Shown here in pieces: positions 23,496 through 34,511 of a stretch of 64,000 nucleotides of DNA. How positions within the stretch are numbered: position 1 is the first letter of the stretch; each line of letters starts with the position of its first letter. A model generated the notes under the pieces. That model saw nothing but the letters and a program-made list of their open reading frames with translations. It did no database searches and was not told the origin of the DNA. Origin of the DNA: Bactrocera neohumeralis (taxonomy: Eukaryota; Arthropoda; Insecta; Diptera; Tephritidae); contig NC_065923.1 in the NCBI RefSeq assembly GCF_024586455.1, positions 54,901,237 to 54,965,236 of the forward strand. The letters are read 5' to 3'. Both the position numbers and the translations under genes were made by a program.

Positions 23496-24174
23496 TTTTA
23501 TACTTTTATTTTTACTATATCTTATAAGAAATTCTACCGAAAATGTGAAAATGGACGAAATCGGCAATAACCACGCCTAATTTCCATATAGCAGAATTTT
23601 AATTTACACTTGATTCATTCCGTTTCCAGTACATAAATCAAGAAGCAATTAATATAACGGGATAAAACTTTTTAGTGTGTGCCACCTCATGATCAAAAAT
23701 TGCTGAAATCCAATAAAAACTCTTCAAGCCCCCATAAGTACCGAATATTTGGTCCCCGTATTTAGTATTATGGGTAAGTTGACTTCTGATGTAAAATGTC
23801 GGTCAATGTGTGATATATATAACTCAAATTAAGGGATAATGATGGGTTGAATCGATCCAATACTTCCCTTAGCCCCCATATACCTAATATAAATATTTTC
23901 GAACTTTATGCTGCATATGTATATCGGCCAATATGTTAGTTATCGCAATGAAAATAAGAGAGCATGTTTTATTCATAACAGTGTATATTTGTGCCTAAAA
24001 TAGATAAATTTGAGCGAACTTGACCTAGCTCCTAAATAACTAATATCAGGTTTGGGAACATCCGGCTGACTTTTCTCTATATGATTGGTTTTACACCTTA
24101 AAGTATTTCCCTCGTTTTGATTCTTTCATGTTGCAACAGTTAAATATTAAAAACTTTTAATATTAAATTAAACT
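23496..24174 (+). repeat. Family-F repeat, right half, plus orientation
   Basis: The blocks GGCAATAACCACGCCTAATT, AGCCCCCATATACCTAATAT and TTACACCTTAAAGTATTTCC follow the order of the F copy at 14180-15424. Together with the preceding minus-oriented copy it forms a head-to-head inverted arrangement. The 3' end is interrupted by the small MITE at 24175. Confidence 0.6.
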
Positions 24175-24331
24175 ATATATGTGACCTGGTCTACGGAAAG
24201 GGGGCTTAGGTGTCAAAAAAAGGAGAACAATTAATGAGATAACGAGAAACTGACGATTATTTTTAACAGCTTTTCCCAGAAAACTAGTTTTCGCACGTTA
24301 GCTCCCTTTTCGTAGACCAGGTCACATATAT
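24175..24331. mobile_element. 157-bp MITE (GTGACCTGGTCTACG ends)
   Basis: The left end ATATATGTGACCTGGTCTAC, then GGAAAGGG, mirrors the right end CCCTTTTCGTAGACCAGGTC, then ACATATAT, with one mismatch over about 27 bp. The centre is non-coding. It is inserted near the 3' end of a family-F copy. Confidence 0.75.
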
Positions 24332-24789
24332 TTTTTCTTAATCTAGAGAACTTCCTCTAACCGCACATAATCATTTTAACCCCGAATCAGGTGATGCTGT
24401 AATTAAATTTACCCCCAAATTTAACCAAATTTCGTGCTTAATATTATATTAATATTCCTAGGTTACGGCGAAATCTGGATACATGCTCGCTCACTTTGCA
24501 TGTAACGAAATTCTTAAATTCATCAAATTCTTCCACTTATCAGTCAAGTGTCGAAATTAGACCATAATTGTTCAACATTCCAAAAACCGCCTTTGATTCT
24601 TGAACACTCCCAGAATATAAAATGCTGGTTCTACCCGCACTTAACCATAAATTACTCATTTAAATAAATTTTAATGAATATTTGAACAAAATTAATTAAT
24701 ATTTTAATATTTTCTATAAGGTTTCTAAATTTTCCAATAATGCTCATACAAGGATAAACGCTGGCGTATTTCTTTCTGTCTTTAAAAGC
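24332..24789. other. Intergenic, downstream of Fbp1-B
   Basis: AT-rich. Scattered similarity to family-F 3' sequence (GAATATAAAATGCTGGTTCT at about 24614) suggests another decayed piece. No gene seen. Confidence 0.35.
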
Positions 24790-24795
24790 TTTATT
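24790..24795 (-). terminator. Poly(A) signal candidate of Fbp1-B
   Basis: AATAAA on the minus strand lies about 158 bp downstream of the Fbp1-B stop codon, a plausible distance for a short 3' UTR. Confidence 0.55.
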
Positions 24796-24952
24796 TATCG
24801 AATAAAAAATATTTTACATATCAGTATTAACGAAAAGAAATTGTGTTTTTAGCAGAAATACAATACAAAATTCAAAGTGTGAGAGTAATCAAAGTGAAAA
24901 CCTGTTCATATAAGTGTTACAGCTTCGGCAAATGCAACTAGCAGTGAGTATC

Positions 24953-27900
24953 TCAAGCACTGCGGCGACTGTCATATTGGATAACAGTTTCGACCAACTG
25001 AATGTTGGGCACATCCAAACGTTGTCCATCAACAATTTGCCTATCCAGCGGGTAATTCAGCGGCAATTGGTCCACGCCGATAGCAGCGATTCCCAAACCA
25101 CTGATTTGCCGTGCTTCAACATGTAACAACTCCTCTTGCTGGTTTAATGGGGTCACTGCAACCATAATCTGTACAGGCAAACCTCCATTAGCAGAGCCAC
25201 GTGGTAATACAAGATTTCTTGGGAGCTGGCGAGTAACACCCGATTGTACATTGATTTGTCCAGTCATTATCTGACGGTAGATTTGGCTAATAGTGGAGAC
25301 TTCCCTGTTGTATCCATTGAATTGGCGTGAATTGCGTTCGATATTGTTAACACCTGCCTGCAATTGTTGTACATAAGCATCGATGAGAATGAAGTTATTG
25401 CGATTTTGTGCCAAAGATACACGGCGTCCAGTATTATCGATTTGAGGTGCGAGCAATATACGTATGGCAACTTCTTGTTGATGTTGAGATTCAATACCCA
25501 AAGAGATGGTGAATGGTTGATAATTTAAACGCTGTTGGCGAGCCACCACTTTTTGGCCAAGTTGTTGCAGATTGTTGGCGTTCGATTGCAAAAGCTGCTG
25601 ATCGATCATATTGACAAGATCCACGTCCGCAACCTCAGTATAGGTGACCAAAGGATCGATTTGAACATTTTGAACTTTAATGTCACCATTGCCGCTCAGT
25701 TGGCTGCTGGTGTATGGTTGCAATTTCTGACGGTAATCATCGATCAGTTGGGCCAATGATAAAATGGTTTGTTGAGTTACTGGACTGCGTAAAGAGCCGA
25801 ACAATAAAACAAGTGGAGTCACCTCATTCACTTGACCAACTTGATTTCCAACAATGCGTTGTATTTGTTGTTGCAGTTCTTGTAAAGTACGCTTCACAGC
25901 GATCGATAGTTGTTGTTGCTCGAGTACAATTCTACCACCAATAACATCTGCGACAACATATAGCGCCCGTTCGCTTCCTTCGCTAATACCAGCCTCTTCC
26001 CGAATTTGTTCAACGAGTGCACGGATTTGTTGAATTATTTGATCTACTTCCTGCTGCACAAGCTGAATATCTTGTTGCTGGGAAATACTTCCTTCAAGGG
26101 TTTCCACAATGCGCTGAATGTTCAATCTGGCAGCCAATTCTTGTATACTTTGCAAAAGTATTTCACCGCGTCGAGCATAACTTAACTGCTGAGTGGTCTC
26201 AATACTACGAATAATACCCTCACGATATTGTTCGGCATTGCGATAACTAACTCGTTTACCTTCATCGCTGCGATAACGTTTGCCACTTTGCCCACGATTG
26301 TGTGTGTCACGAACTACACGATCAATCACCACTTGGTCATCTCCAACATTGGCGTTAACCACTTCTTGCGGTCCATAGGGGAGCACACGATAGGTCTGCT
26401 GCTGTTGTTGACCTTGATATTGGTCTTGTTGTTGAATTCTTGGTTCATATTGGTATTCGTAGTTTTTGTAATAATATTGTTGGCTACCGTATGGATTATA
26501 ATAAGTCGAGCTATATACTGGATAATTGTAACTGTACCTTGCTCCTTGATTTGGTTGACCGCCATAATAATATTGCTGATCTGCGTAACCATATTGAGAT
26601 CCCTGATACTGCTGACGACCATATGGTATACCATAGTACGAACCGTATTGAGATCCTTTCTGCTGTTCGCCATATGAGTTGTATCCATACTGAGATCCTT
26701 GATTTTGTTGACCATATGAGTTGTAACCATATTGGGATCCCTGATTCTGTTGACGACCATAGGAGTATTCATTGTCTTTGTATCCATACTGAGATCCTTG
26801 ATTTTGTTGACCGTATGATTTGTAACCATATTGGGATCCCTGATTCTGTTGACGACCATAGGAGTATTCATTGTCTTTGTATCCATACTGAGATCCTTGA
26901 TTTTGTTGACCATATGAGTTGTAACCATATTGGGATCCCTGATTCTGTTGACGACCATAGGAGTATTCATTGTCTTTGTATCCATACTGCGATCCTTGAT
27001 TTTGTTGACCATATGAGTTGTAACCATATTGGGATCCCTGATTCTGTTGGCGACCGTAGGAGTATTCGTTGTCTTTGTATCCATACTGAGATCCTTGATT
27101 TTGTTGACCATATGAGTTGTAACCATATTGGGATCCCTGATTCTGTTGACGACCATAGGAGTATTCATTGTCTTTGTATGCCTGATTCTGTTGATCATAT
27201 TGAGATCCCTGATTCTGTTGACGAGCATAGTAGTATTCTTTTCCTTTGTAGCCATACAGAGGTCCCTGTTTCTGTTGACGCCCGTAGGAATAATCATTTT
27301 CCTTGTAATTATATTGACCTGCTTGGTTTTGTTGACGATCGTAAGAATATTCCGGACCTGTGTAACCATATTGCGTTGTTTGATATTGTTGACGAGCATA
27401 TTCTTGGTCGTTGTAACCGTATTGGTTTTGCTGACTGTAGAAAGGATTTACATATGCTGAATATCCACCGTTATCCACACGACGACGACGTCCAACAAAC
27501 AATAGACGTGGACTGCCTACATCAACTTGGGGTAATCCATTAGAACCGATTGCATTTTGCTGACCTCCCTCTATACTTTCAGTAACAGCTTGCACCAGCT
27601 GATCATTAACAATATGGTTCCACGCAACGTTCAGATCAACATCGTTTGTTAAATCAGTTCCGTCTCTTCCCTCTACCGGCACAACAATTTTTTCTTGTAT
27701 ATAACTGCCTTCTACAACGTATTCACCACCGTTTTCTTTACCGTTAACTGTACGTCCTTCAGGAGCAATTCCAAACCGGCCGAAACCATACCTCTGTGCG
27801 CTATATCTCTGTTGCAATGGATTGTAGTTACCGTAGTTGCCTAATTGAAACAATGAACCAATTCGGCGCAGACCGAAGATGTCGAATATACTTGATTTTA

Positions 27901-28666
27901 TATTCGCCCGTGCTTCTTGTGAAATCAAACCACTATAATCAACATTTTGCGCGTAGTTGAGTACATAGTTGTCATAATATAACTGTGGTAATATCTCATT
28001 CATTGGTGGTAACACCAGATCCTGAGTATCTGGACGGTCACGTATTGCCAGCGAGAGGGCATCCACGAACATAACTGCGTTGAAATAAAGACGCGCATAG
28101 ACAACATTTCTTTGGAAAACGTTGAAGTCACGAGCGAGCACTAAGAAACGTTGAAGTCCAACTAATTGGCGTATATTTGAGATATCTACTGGGTTGTAGA
28201 CGCCATTACGACCGATAACCTCCCGATTTTCGGCCTGTTGTAAGAACTGCTGTAAAATTTCATCGTTTGGCTAAATAAAAAAAAAAATATTAACCTGATG
28301 CATTCTGAAAATCAGAAGTCAGTTAGAAGCTCACCAACAAATACATATTGGGATCCGTAACAAGTTCCTGACCCAGTTGGACGAGCTGATTGTTAACCAA
28401 GGGCTTCTGTACTTGGAGTAGTACATCGAGCAGAAATTCTTGATGCTGACGCTGATCCGCGCCCGCAGAAGTATAACCTTGATCCGGGTACACAGATAAT
28501 AAAATATTATATTAACCAAATCTTTCGAAAGTGAATTCGCCTTGAGTGACTCACCCTTTTGTCCAGTGCGTACATTGTTTAGGTGTAAGAGTTTCTGCGC
28601 CAAACCGTAGTGTCCTGCTGTGGCGCAGCAGACAAGGCAGCTTAATAGAAGTACGAAGGTCCTCAT
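24953..28666 (-). CDS. Fbp1: Fbp1-like hexamerin receptor, copy B, with Tyr/Gln repeat domain
   Basis: Tandem paralogue of copy A. Exons are 28555-28666, 28335-28477 and 24953-28270; introns are 77 and 64 bp at the same positions and phases (1 and 0) as in A. The predicted length is 1190 aa with signal peptide MRTFVLLLSCLVCCATA. Residues about 45-190 are hemocyanin-N-like (IRQLVGLQRFLVLARDFNVF, IRDRPDTQDLVLPPMNEILP). A tetrabasic RRRR (346-349) precedes a domain at about 357-720 very rich in Tyr, Gln, Gly and Asn, including five 33-residue repeats. A Gln-rich helical stretch follows (about 770-930). The hemocyanin-C-like end contains RILLAPQID, LPRNLVLPRG and DQLPLNYPLDRQI. The mature protein has no cysteine at all; the two C-terminal cysteines of A are replaced here. 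Hexamerin-receptor function is inferred from the family and may have changed, since the Tyr/Gln domain resembles cuticle or matrix sequence more than a receptor. Confidence 0.88.
26687..27181 (-). repeat. 99-bp tandem repeat inside Fbp1-B (five units)
   Basis: The repeated block (for example ATTGTCTTTGTATCCATACT) recurs at about 26771, 26870, 26969, 27068 and 27167, a period of exactly 99 bases. Each unit encodes 33 residues built from KDNEYSYGRQQNQGSQ and YGYNSYGQQNQGSQ. Units are nearly identical in DNA, including silent sites (one Lys-for-Asn change in one unit), so the array is young or being homogenised. Degenerate related sequence extends on both sides to about 26480 and 27440. Confidence 0.92.
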
Positions 28667-28775
28667 GTCGAAGATTAACAAATACTCTCGCCAAGTAGTT
28701 GAATGGAAATGTATCCGCTGGGCTCTACCAATCAATGTCGGTAGACAACTGTATTAGACTCCAGCCCAGTATCGG

Positions 28776-28783
28776 CTTATATA
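28776..28783 (-). promoter_or_regulatory. TATA box of Fbp1-B
   Basis: TATATAAG on the minus strand lies 117 bp upstream of the ATG. An initiator-like ACAGTT with its A at 28750 lies 33 bp downstream, giving a 5' UTR of about 84 nt. The layout parallels that of copy A. Confidence 0.65.
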
Positions 28784-28789
28784 GCGACA

Positions 28790-30215
28790 GGCCACGCTTT
28801 ATCAATGGCTTGGTCCATTTCATTATCTCAATACAGTAAACTTGCGATACTTTTTTGGTAATTAATGCCATTGTTTTCGTTTCGTTTAACCCTCAAATTA
28901 CTTACAAGTGCAAATCAATGAACTTTTTACAGGCGGTCGGTCTTATCGCCATGAAACGAAATGCATTTGTCCAATTCACCGTTGTTGGTATGCATGTATG
29001 TTTGCAGCTTTGCACATATGAAGGTGACTTATCACCAAGAGACATATGTATGTACATATATATAACCTGTGAAGACGTGCGTGACTGACGTCCTTTATGG
29101 TTCATATTAACATTAAGACTCACTTGCTATTTTTGAATTGTAACTTGTGTATGAGAGATGTCGCATCATCTGTTTGCACTGGAGTATTAATAAAGCGGTC
29201 TTTGACTTCCCAGATGCTTAGCAACTGTTGATTTCGAACCTGCACTTTGAACATGTAATTAACAATAAGTTGAAGTTGTGGGGACAGAACTCGATGACAG
29301 GAAGTGAAGAGAAGTTGACCAAGGAAGATTTGTTCCTTGGTGGCACTTTGAGGCCCGAAGTTCTTCTGTTCTGCTGCGTATTAGATCTCTTGATTAAAAA
29401 TAAATATCCAGAAAAATTTATCAATGCAAGTGGTTTTATACAAATCCTCTGTTTGTTTTCAAAATCTGACCTTCGGTTTAGTATTACATTTTATTAGTAA
29501 ATATGTAATTTTTAATTTTTTATTTATTCACTAAGCATATAATGGCTATTTGTCCATCCATCCTTCCGCTTAACAGTATATTACAAGTACATATGTATAT
29601 AAAGTCTAATGTTTTAAATAAAAATAGGTCGTTAATTTATTAATAAAAACTGTTTGCAATTTTTTAGCTGATGAATTGAAGACCTAGTTCAAGAAATATG
29701 TACGTAGAAAATATTTATTTGGAGTAGATGACAGTACCATATCCATGCACAAATCGTTGCTTTGTTATAAAGCACGTACTTATAATCTATATTAATTACT
29801 CTTAACCATACAGATTTGCCTTAAATTTAGTTTTAATCAGCCGATTTAGTATGTAACCTTGAGCATAACTACTGAAGTATACATACATATGTTATGTTTT
29901 ACGAATGAGATACATGATGCTTTTTGGTGTTCAAAACTTTAAAGCGTTTTCTCCATAACTACCGTTTGAAAAGTCGGTGCGCTTCATAACATTAAACCTA
30001 CTGCCGTGATCGTTTTCCAATTCTTAACATTATTTCTGTACTTAATTGACGAGGTATCCCCCAAGAGTTATTTTCAATTTGGTTAATTATTTTTCTTTTA
30101 CAATAACAAATTAGCCGACTTTCTTACAAAGAAATGCGTTTTCCCTTCAAACTTTTCCAAAATATGAAATACCCACTTCTCTCCCGCCGTTACTACTGTA
30201 TTCTACTTTCCCTGA
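28790..30215. other. Upstream region of Fbp1-B, no gene
   Basis: Single-copy-looking AT-rich sequence. It contains a 14-bp perfect palindrome GGTGACTTATCACC-like block near 29021 (GGTGACTTATCACC). Open frames at 28855-29497 are short and without motifs. The region presumably carries Fbp1-B control elements. Confidence 0.4.
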
Positions 30216-31276
30216 AACATTTTTATACTCTCGCAACAATGTTGCTAACGAGAGTATTATAGTTTTGTTCACATAAAGGTTGTTTGTAAGTCCTAAAACT
30301 AAAAGAGTCAGATATAGGGTTATATATACCAAAGTGACGAGTAGAGTCGAAATCCGGATGTCTGTCTGTCCGCCCGTCCGTCTGTCCGTCCGTGCAAGCT
30401 GTAACTTGAGTAAAAATTGAGATATCATGATGAAACTTGGTACACGTATTCCTTGGCTCCATAAGAAGGTTAAGTTCGAAGATGGGCAAAATCGGCCCAC
30501 TGCCACGCCCACAAAATGGCGGAAACTGAAAACCTATAAAGTGTCATAACTAAGCCATAAATGAAGATATTAAAGTGAAATTTGGCACAAAGGGTGGCAT
30601 TAAGGAGGGGCATATTTGGACGTAACTTTTTTGAAAAGTGGGCGTGGCCCCGCCCCCTACTAAGTTTTTTGTACGTATCTCGGAAACTACTATAGCTATG
30701 TCAACCAAGCTCTACAGAGTCGTTTTCTTCAGGCACTTCTATATACAGTTCAAAAATGGAAAAAATCGGATAATAACCACGCCCACCTCCCATACAAAGG
30801 TTATGTTGAAAATCACTTAAAGTGCGTTAACGGACTAACAAAAAACGTCAGAAACACTAAATTTTACAGAAGAAATTGCAGAAGGAAGCTGCACCCAGGC
30901 TTTTTTTTTTAATTGAAAATGGGCGTGGCCTCGCCCACTTATGGACCAAAAACCATATCTCAGGAACTACTAGACCGATTTCAATGAAATTCGGTATATA
31001 ATATTTTCTTAACACCCTGATGACATGTACAAATGGTGAAATCGGTTCACAACCACGCCTTCTTCCAATATAACGCTATTTTGAATTCCATCTGATGCCT
31101 TCTCTGTATAATATATAGTACATTAGGAACCAATGATGATAGCGGAATAAAACTTTACAAAAATACGGTATTTGAAAAATATGTAAATGACGTATAATGA
31201 AATCTCGATTATCACTTTATCATGCGAGAGTATAAAATGTTCGGTGACACCCGAACTTAGCCCTTCCTTACTTGTT
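30216..31276 (+). repeat. Family-F repeat, near full-length copy
   Basis: This is the best-preserved copy. The left end forms a hairpin, ATACTCTCGCAACAATGTTG then CTAACGAGAGTAT. After about 950 bp the block GCGAGAGTATAAAATGTTCG repeats the left-end sequence in inverse. The extreme right end has a second small hairpin (GTTCGGTGACACCCGAAC) and terminates AGCCCTTCCTTACTTGTT. Inside are several CCACGCCC or GGGCGTGG blocks (about 30501, 30642, 30778, 30920 and 31052) and a GTCCGTCCGT-like run at 30370-30393. No coding frame. About 1.06 kb. Confidence 0.75.
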
Positions 31277-31299
31277 TAATATTTCTTCGTGAAAATCTT

Positions 31300-31960
31300 A
31301 AACAGCTAAATTAGGGTGTAACCGAACATTTTGTACTCTTGAAACTTGCCAGGATCAAACCGGAGAACTCTCTCCGAATTTCTATAATACGTCTCACAGA
31401 CTGAACGATATTTTCAATAAAAAGTTCGCACTTGGAACTTTGATCCGCATATTCGGTATCTGGAGACTAGAACACTTTTGGTCGGATTTGGAAAAATTCT
31501 GGTCATGAGGTGGCCTACTTTCAGTACACTATCGGGTAAAGTTTTATCCTCATACATTGACTGGTGCTTCGTTTGCATACTGGAAAGTGAAAAAATCAGA
31601 TGGAACTTAAATTGGGTTATTTGGGAAGTAGACGTGGTTGCAACACGGTTTCGTTTGTTTTCGAACTGGAATATAGGCATATCAAGGTAACATTATATAC
31701 TAAATTTGGTCGATATCGGTCGAGTAGGTCCTGCGATATGGTTTTCTATAAAGTACTCTTGTATGATCCTATTTGCAAAATTCAATGCCTCTGATCTATC
31801 AATTTGCAGGAGTGGGCGGGTGAACCTCCCAATTTAATTCAGTTTTACAGTATCGGTTAGGGTGGTTACCTTGATTGGTTTAGAAATATGTACATTTAAC
31901 CTCTTAGAGGGCGGTGCCCCTTACTACTGGCTCTGTTTTGTATCTTAATTTGGTGCTTAG
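31300..31960 (-). repeat. Family-F repeat, truncated, minus orientation
   Basis: Starts with the reverse complement of the family 3' end (TTAGGGTGTAACCGAACATT, then TTGTACTCTTGAAACTTGCC) and continues through AGTAGACGTGGTTGCAACAC and TAGAGGGCGGTGCCCC. It lies tail to tail with the preceding copy. Confidence 0.6.
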
Positions 31961-34511
31961 TTATGTCGGTTTATGCGTTTTTGATTAATAGCGTTTTGTC
32001 GTCGTGAAAGTGGACTGATGGTGTCCATCTACGAACTCATTCCCATTTGATATACTTACGTATGTATATCTCGACTAGTTTTAGGTGAACAACAGCTAGG
32101 CGAACAAAACTAGTATACTCTTTAGCAACATGTTGCAGGAGTATAAACTTGTTTTTAATGTTAAGCTTTTATGCACTTTTGTTTTTAACAAAGAAAAGCA
32201 TATTTCTCTTTCCCTTTTACTAGAATATGGAATTCTGCAAAACAGTTCGATTTTTTTGCATGCACTGCGGTAGCGTAAACTAAACTGTATGTAATATTGG
32301 TACACATTTGTTTCGTAAAAATGGCCCGCAATCAAGATTAATTTTATAGTTGCTCGATTTTATATTTTTCCATTTTTTTACCTTGTTAGTTATCCCTATT
32401 TAATTACGTCTTCATTACTTTTCCATTAACACCAAACGCGTCAAACTTAATTATGATACCCAGCAACAATGCACACACACTTGTAGAACAAGAGCATACA
32501 TACACATGATTTTCACACCTGAGCACAACGCCCGTGAGTAAATATGTTTATACGGCACACAATGCTCCGCTACCAGAAGCCATGTACATGCGTATGCTTC
32601 TTTACATAGCCAGCCCCAGGTTTGGAGTCTCCTCGATCCAAGGGTGACACTCGTTGGCTGCTGCATGTAAAGCATCAAATGTCAAATATAGACAAGTGCT
32701 TTTATTGTATTATTCACGGCGCAATGAATTGTTGTTCGTTGTGACAAATATGGTGGCACCATACCAGTAGCCACTTGCAGCAATAGCGGTAGTTGTTGGT
32801 ATTAGCCTAGGGGAAATATAAAAAGAAGTTTAAACTTTCACAATTCCCGCGATTCTGTTAGTGAAAACAAGTGAAGAAACACCGATATATGTATGTATAA
32901 AGACGGGATACCTGCGGCAGAATTCGATTTGTTTCAAGAGGGTGGACTGAATGTTGTAAAGGAATGACTGTGAGGAGTAGAGTTTATTTCCACGCAAACA
33001 ATATACAAATTATGGTGGTAAAACAAACGACTAAAGAGGGTCAGGAAAAGCTTCCACACACAACTAAATATCCAGTAAAACTTTTGGAACCCATGACAAA
33101 TTATGAGACAATCGAAATAGTATACCATTTATTAAGATAAGGAATCTGGTCTTAATCTAGTTCAATCACGGGGCTTAAAAATAACTCAGAGTCAGATTAG
33201 AAATTCGTGCCACGAACACATTGAATAACGCCCTCAAAAAGGAGTTTAACTTGTTTTGAAGACATCGGTTTGCAAAACCTAAAAACTTAATGCATTTTGT
33301 TGTTGTAGCGGTTAAAAAAACAATTTTTCGTAAAAAATCTGAGGTTGCGAGCACTTGAGCCAGGCATTGCGATGTTTCAACTCGATTGGACCATTTGAAA
33401 CGTAGTGAAAAATTAGTAACTTTAGCCGTTGGCATTTTCAAAAATCGATTTTTTATCTTTCCGGTGAATATTTTCGAAGTTGCACGCAAATTAATCGACC
33501 AATAATGGGTTGTGTGAAATTTAAACCCATAAACGTCTGATATATTTCATATAAGAATGTTTTTATTATCAGAAATGACCTTGCAGGTCAGACATTGTCA
33601 TTTATGTATTTTTATTTTACTTCTCCTAATTTCTTATCCTATCCTTTCCCGAAAAACTACCCAAGCATTTGATAAACAAAATATTTTAAGAAATATATTA
33701 TTTTGGCAGATTTTCAAATAAACGATATCTTAGTCTAGAATAGTAGCAAAGTTCCTCGTCAGATAATGAAACGTTTTGTTAGAAGGGAAAGAATAACTGT
33801 GATAGAAAATATGTACATATGTATGTATGTAGGGATATGCTACCGCCTGATGATTGGTAAAACAATATTTATGCATATATGTACATACATATTTACGTAC
33901 CCGCAATTGCGTAAAAAAGTTTCAGTACCTGTGCGAATATCAACAAATAACAAAGAGCCAAACAAAACGCCGGTACCAAACAAGCGGAACAAAAAGAGAG
34001 AGGAAGAATACAAACGCTGTTTATCCGGCGGGGTCATGGAGATGCACAAGAGCAGTGCAGACAAAAAATAACAACCTCCGACGGCGTAATCATTAAAGGC
34101 AGCGAAGCGCACTTAATTGAAATGTGATTGAGGCAACAACTAAGAGACGAAACACAAACGGACTGGAGTACATACTCCAATGCAATGGGCCAATAGAAAA
34201 CTATCTACATACATATATGTATGTATGTATGTATGGTAGATACAAAGTAAATGAAAAGGGACAAGTTGTAATACGAATTGTAAATAAATCGACTTAAAAC
34301 ATATCGTTATTGCAACAAAAAGAAAGTATAAATTAAACACATACGTTTATAACAAATGTATTGCTGTACATGCATGTATGTATGTATTTGTGCATAACAG
34401 AATGTAATAGCTGTGAATTATTCTTTCTAAATATGTACAGTAGACATCTGCATGTGCGCTTTGCTTTGGCATTTCTATCATAAAATGTTGGCTTGTTGGT
34501 GTTTCCTTAAT
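31961..34511. other. Intergenic with microsatellites, no gene seen
   Basis: About 2.5 kb of apparently unique sequence. ACATATGTATGTATGTA tracts occur near 33820 and 34205. Open frames here (for example 33175-33489 and 33766-34112, overlapping on opposite strands) have no domain-like features. Confidence 0.4.

Noticed and set aside
26326..27543. Long open frames (over 350 codons) on the opposite strand and in an alternative frame of the Fbp1-B repeat region
   Set aside because: They follow from the 99-bp in-frame tandem repeats, which keep every frame open; the proteins are repetitive with no start context, domain or independent support.
28790..30200. Possible ecdysone response elements upstream of Fbp1-B (and likewise upstream of A)
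   Set aside because: Ecdysone control is expected from Drosophila Fbp1, but I found only single half-sites and no convincing inverted AGGTCA pair.
30360..30395. GTCTGTCCGTCC-type run as a possible CRISPR or satellite array
   Set aside because: It is a short simple-sequence tract recurring at the same place in family-F copies (compare 34649-34662), so it is part of that repeat.
31220..31276. Family F as a Helitron, because of its 3' hairpin
   Set aside because: The ends do not finish in CTRR, and the left end carries an inverted motif that Helitrons lack.
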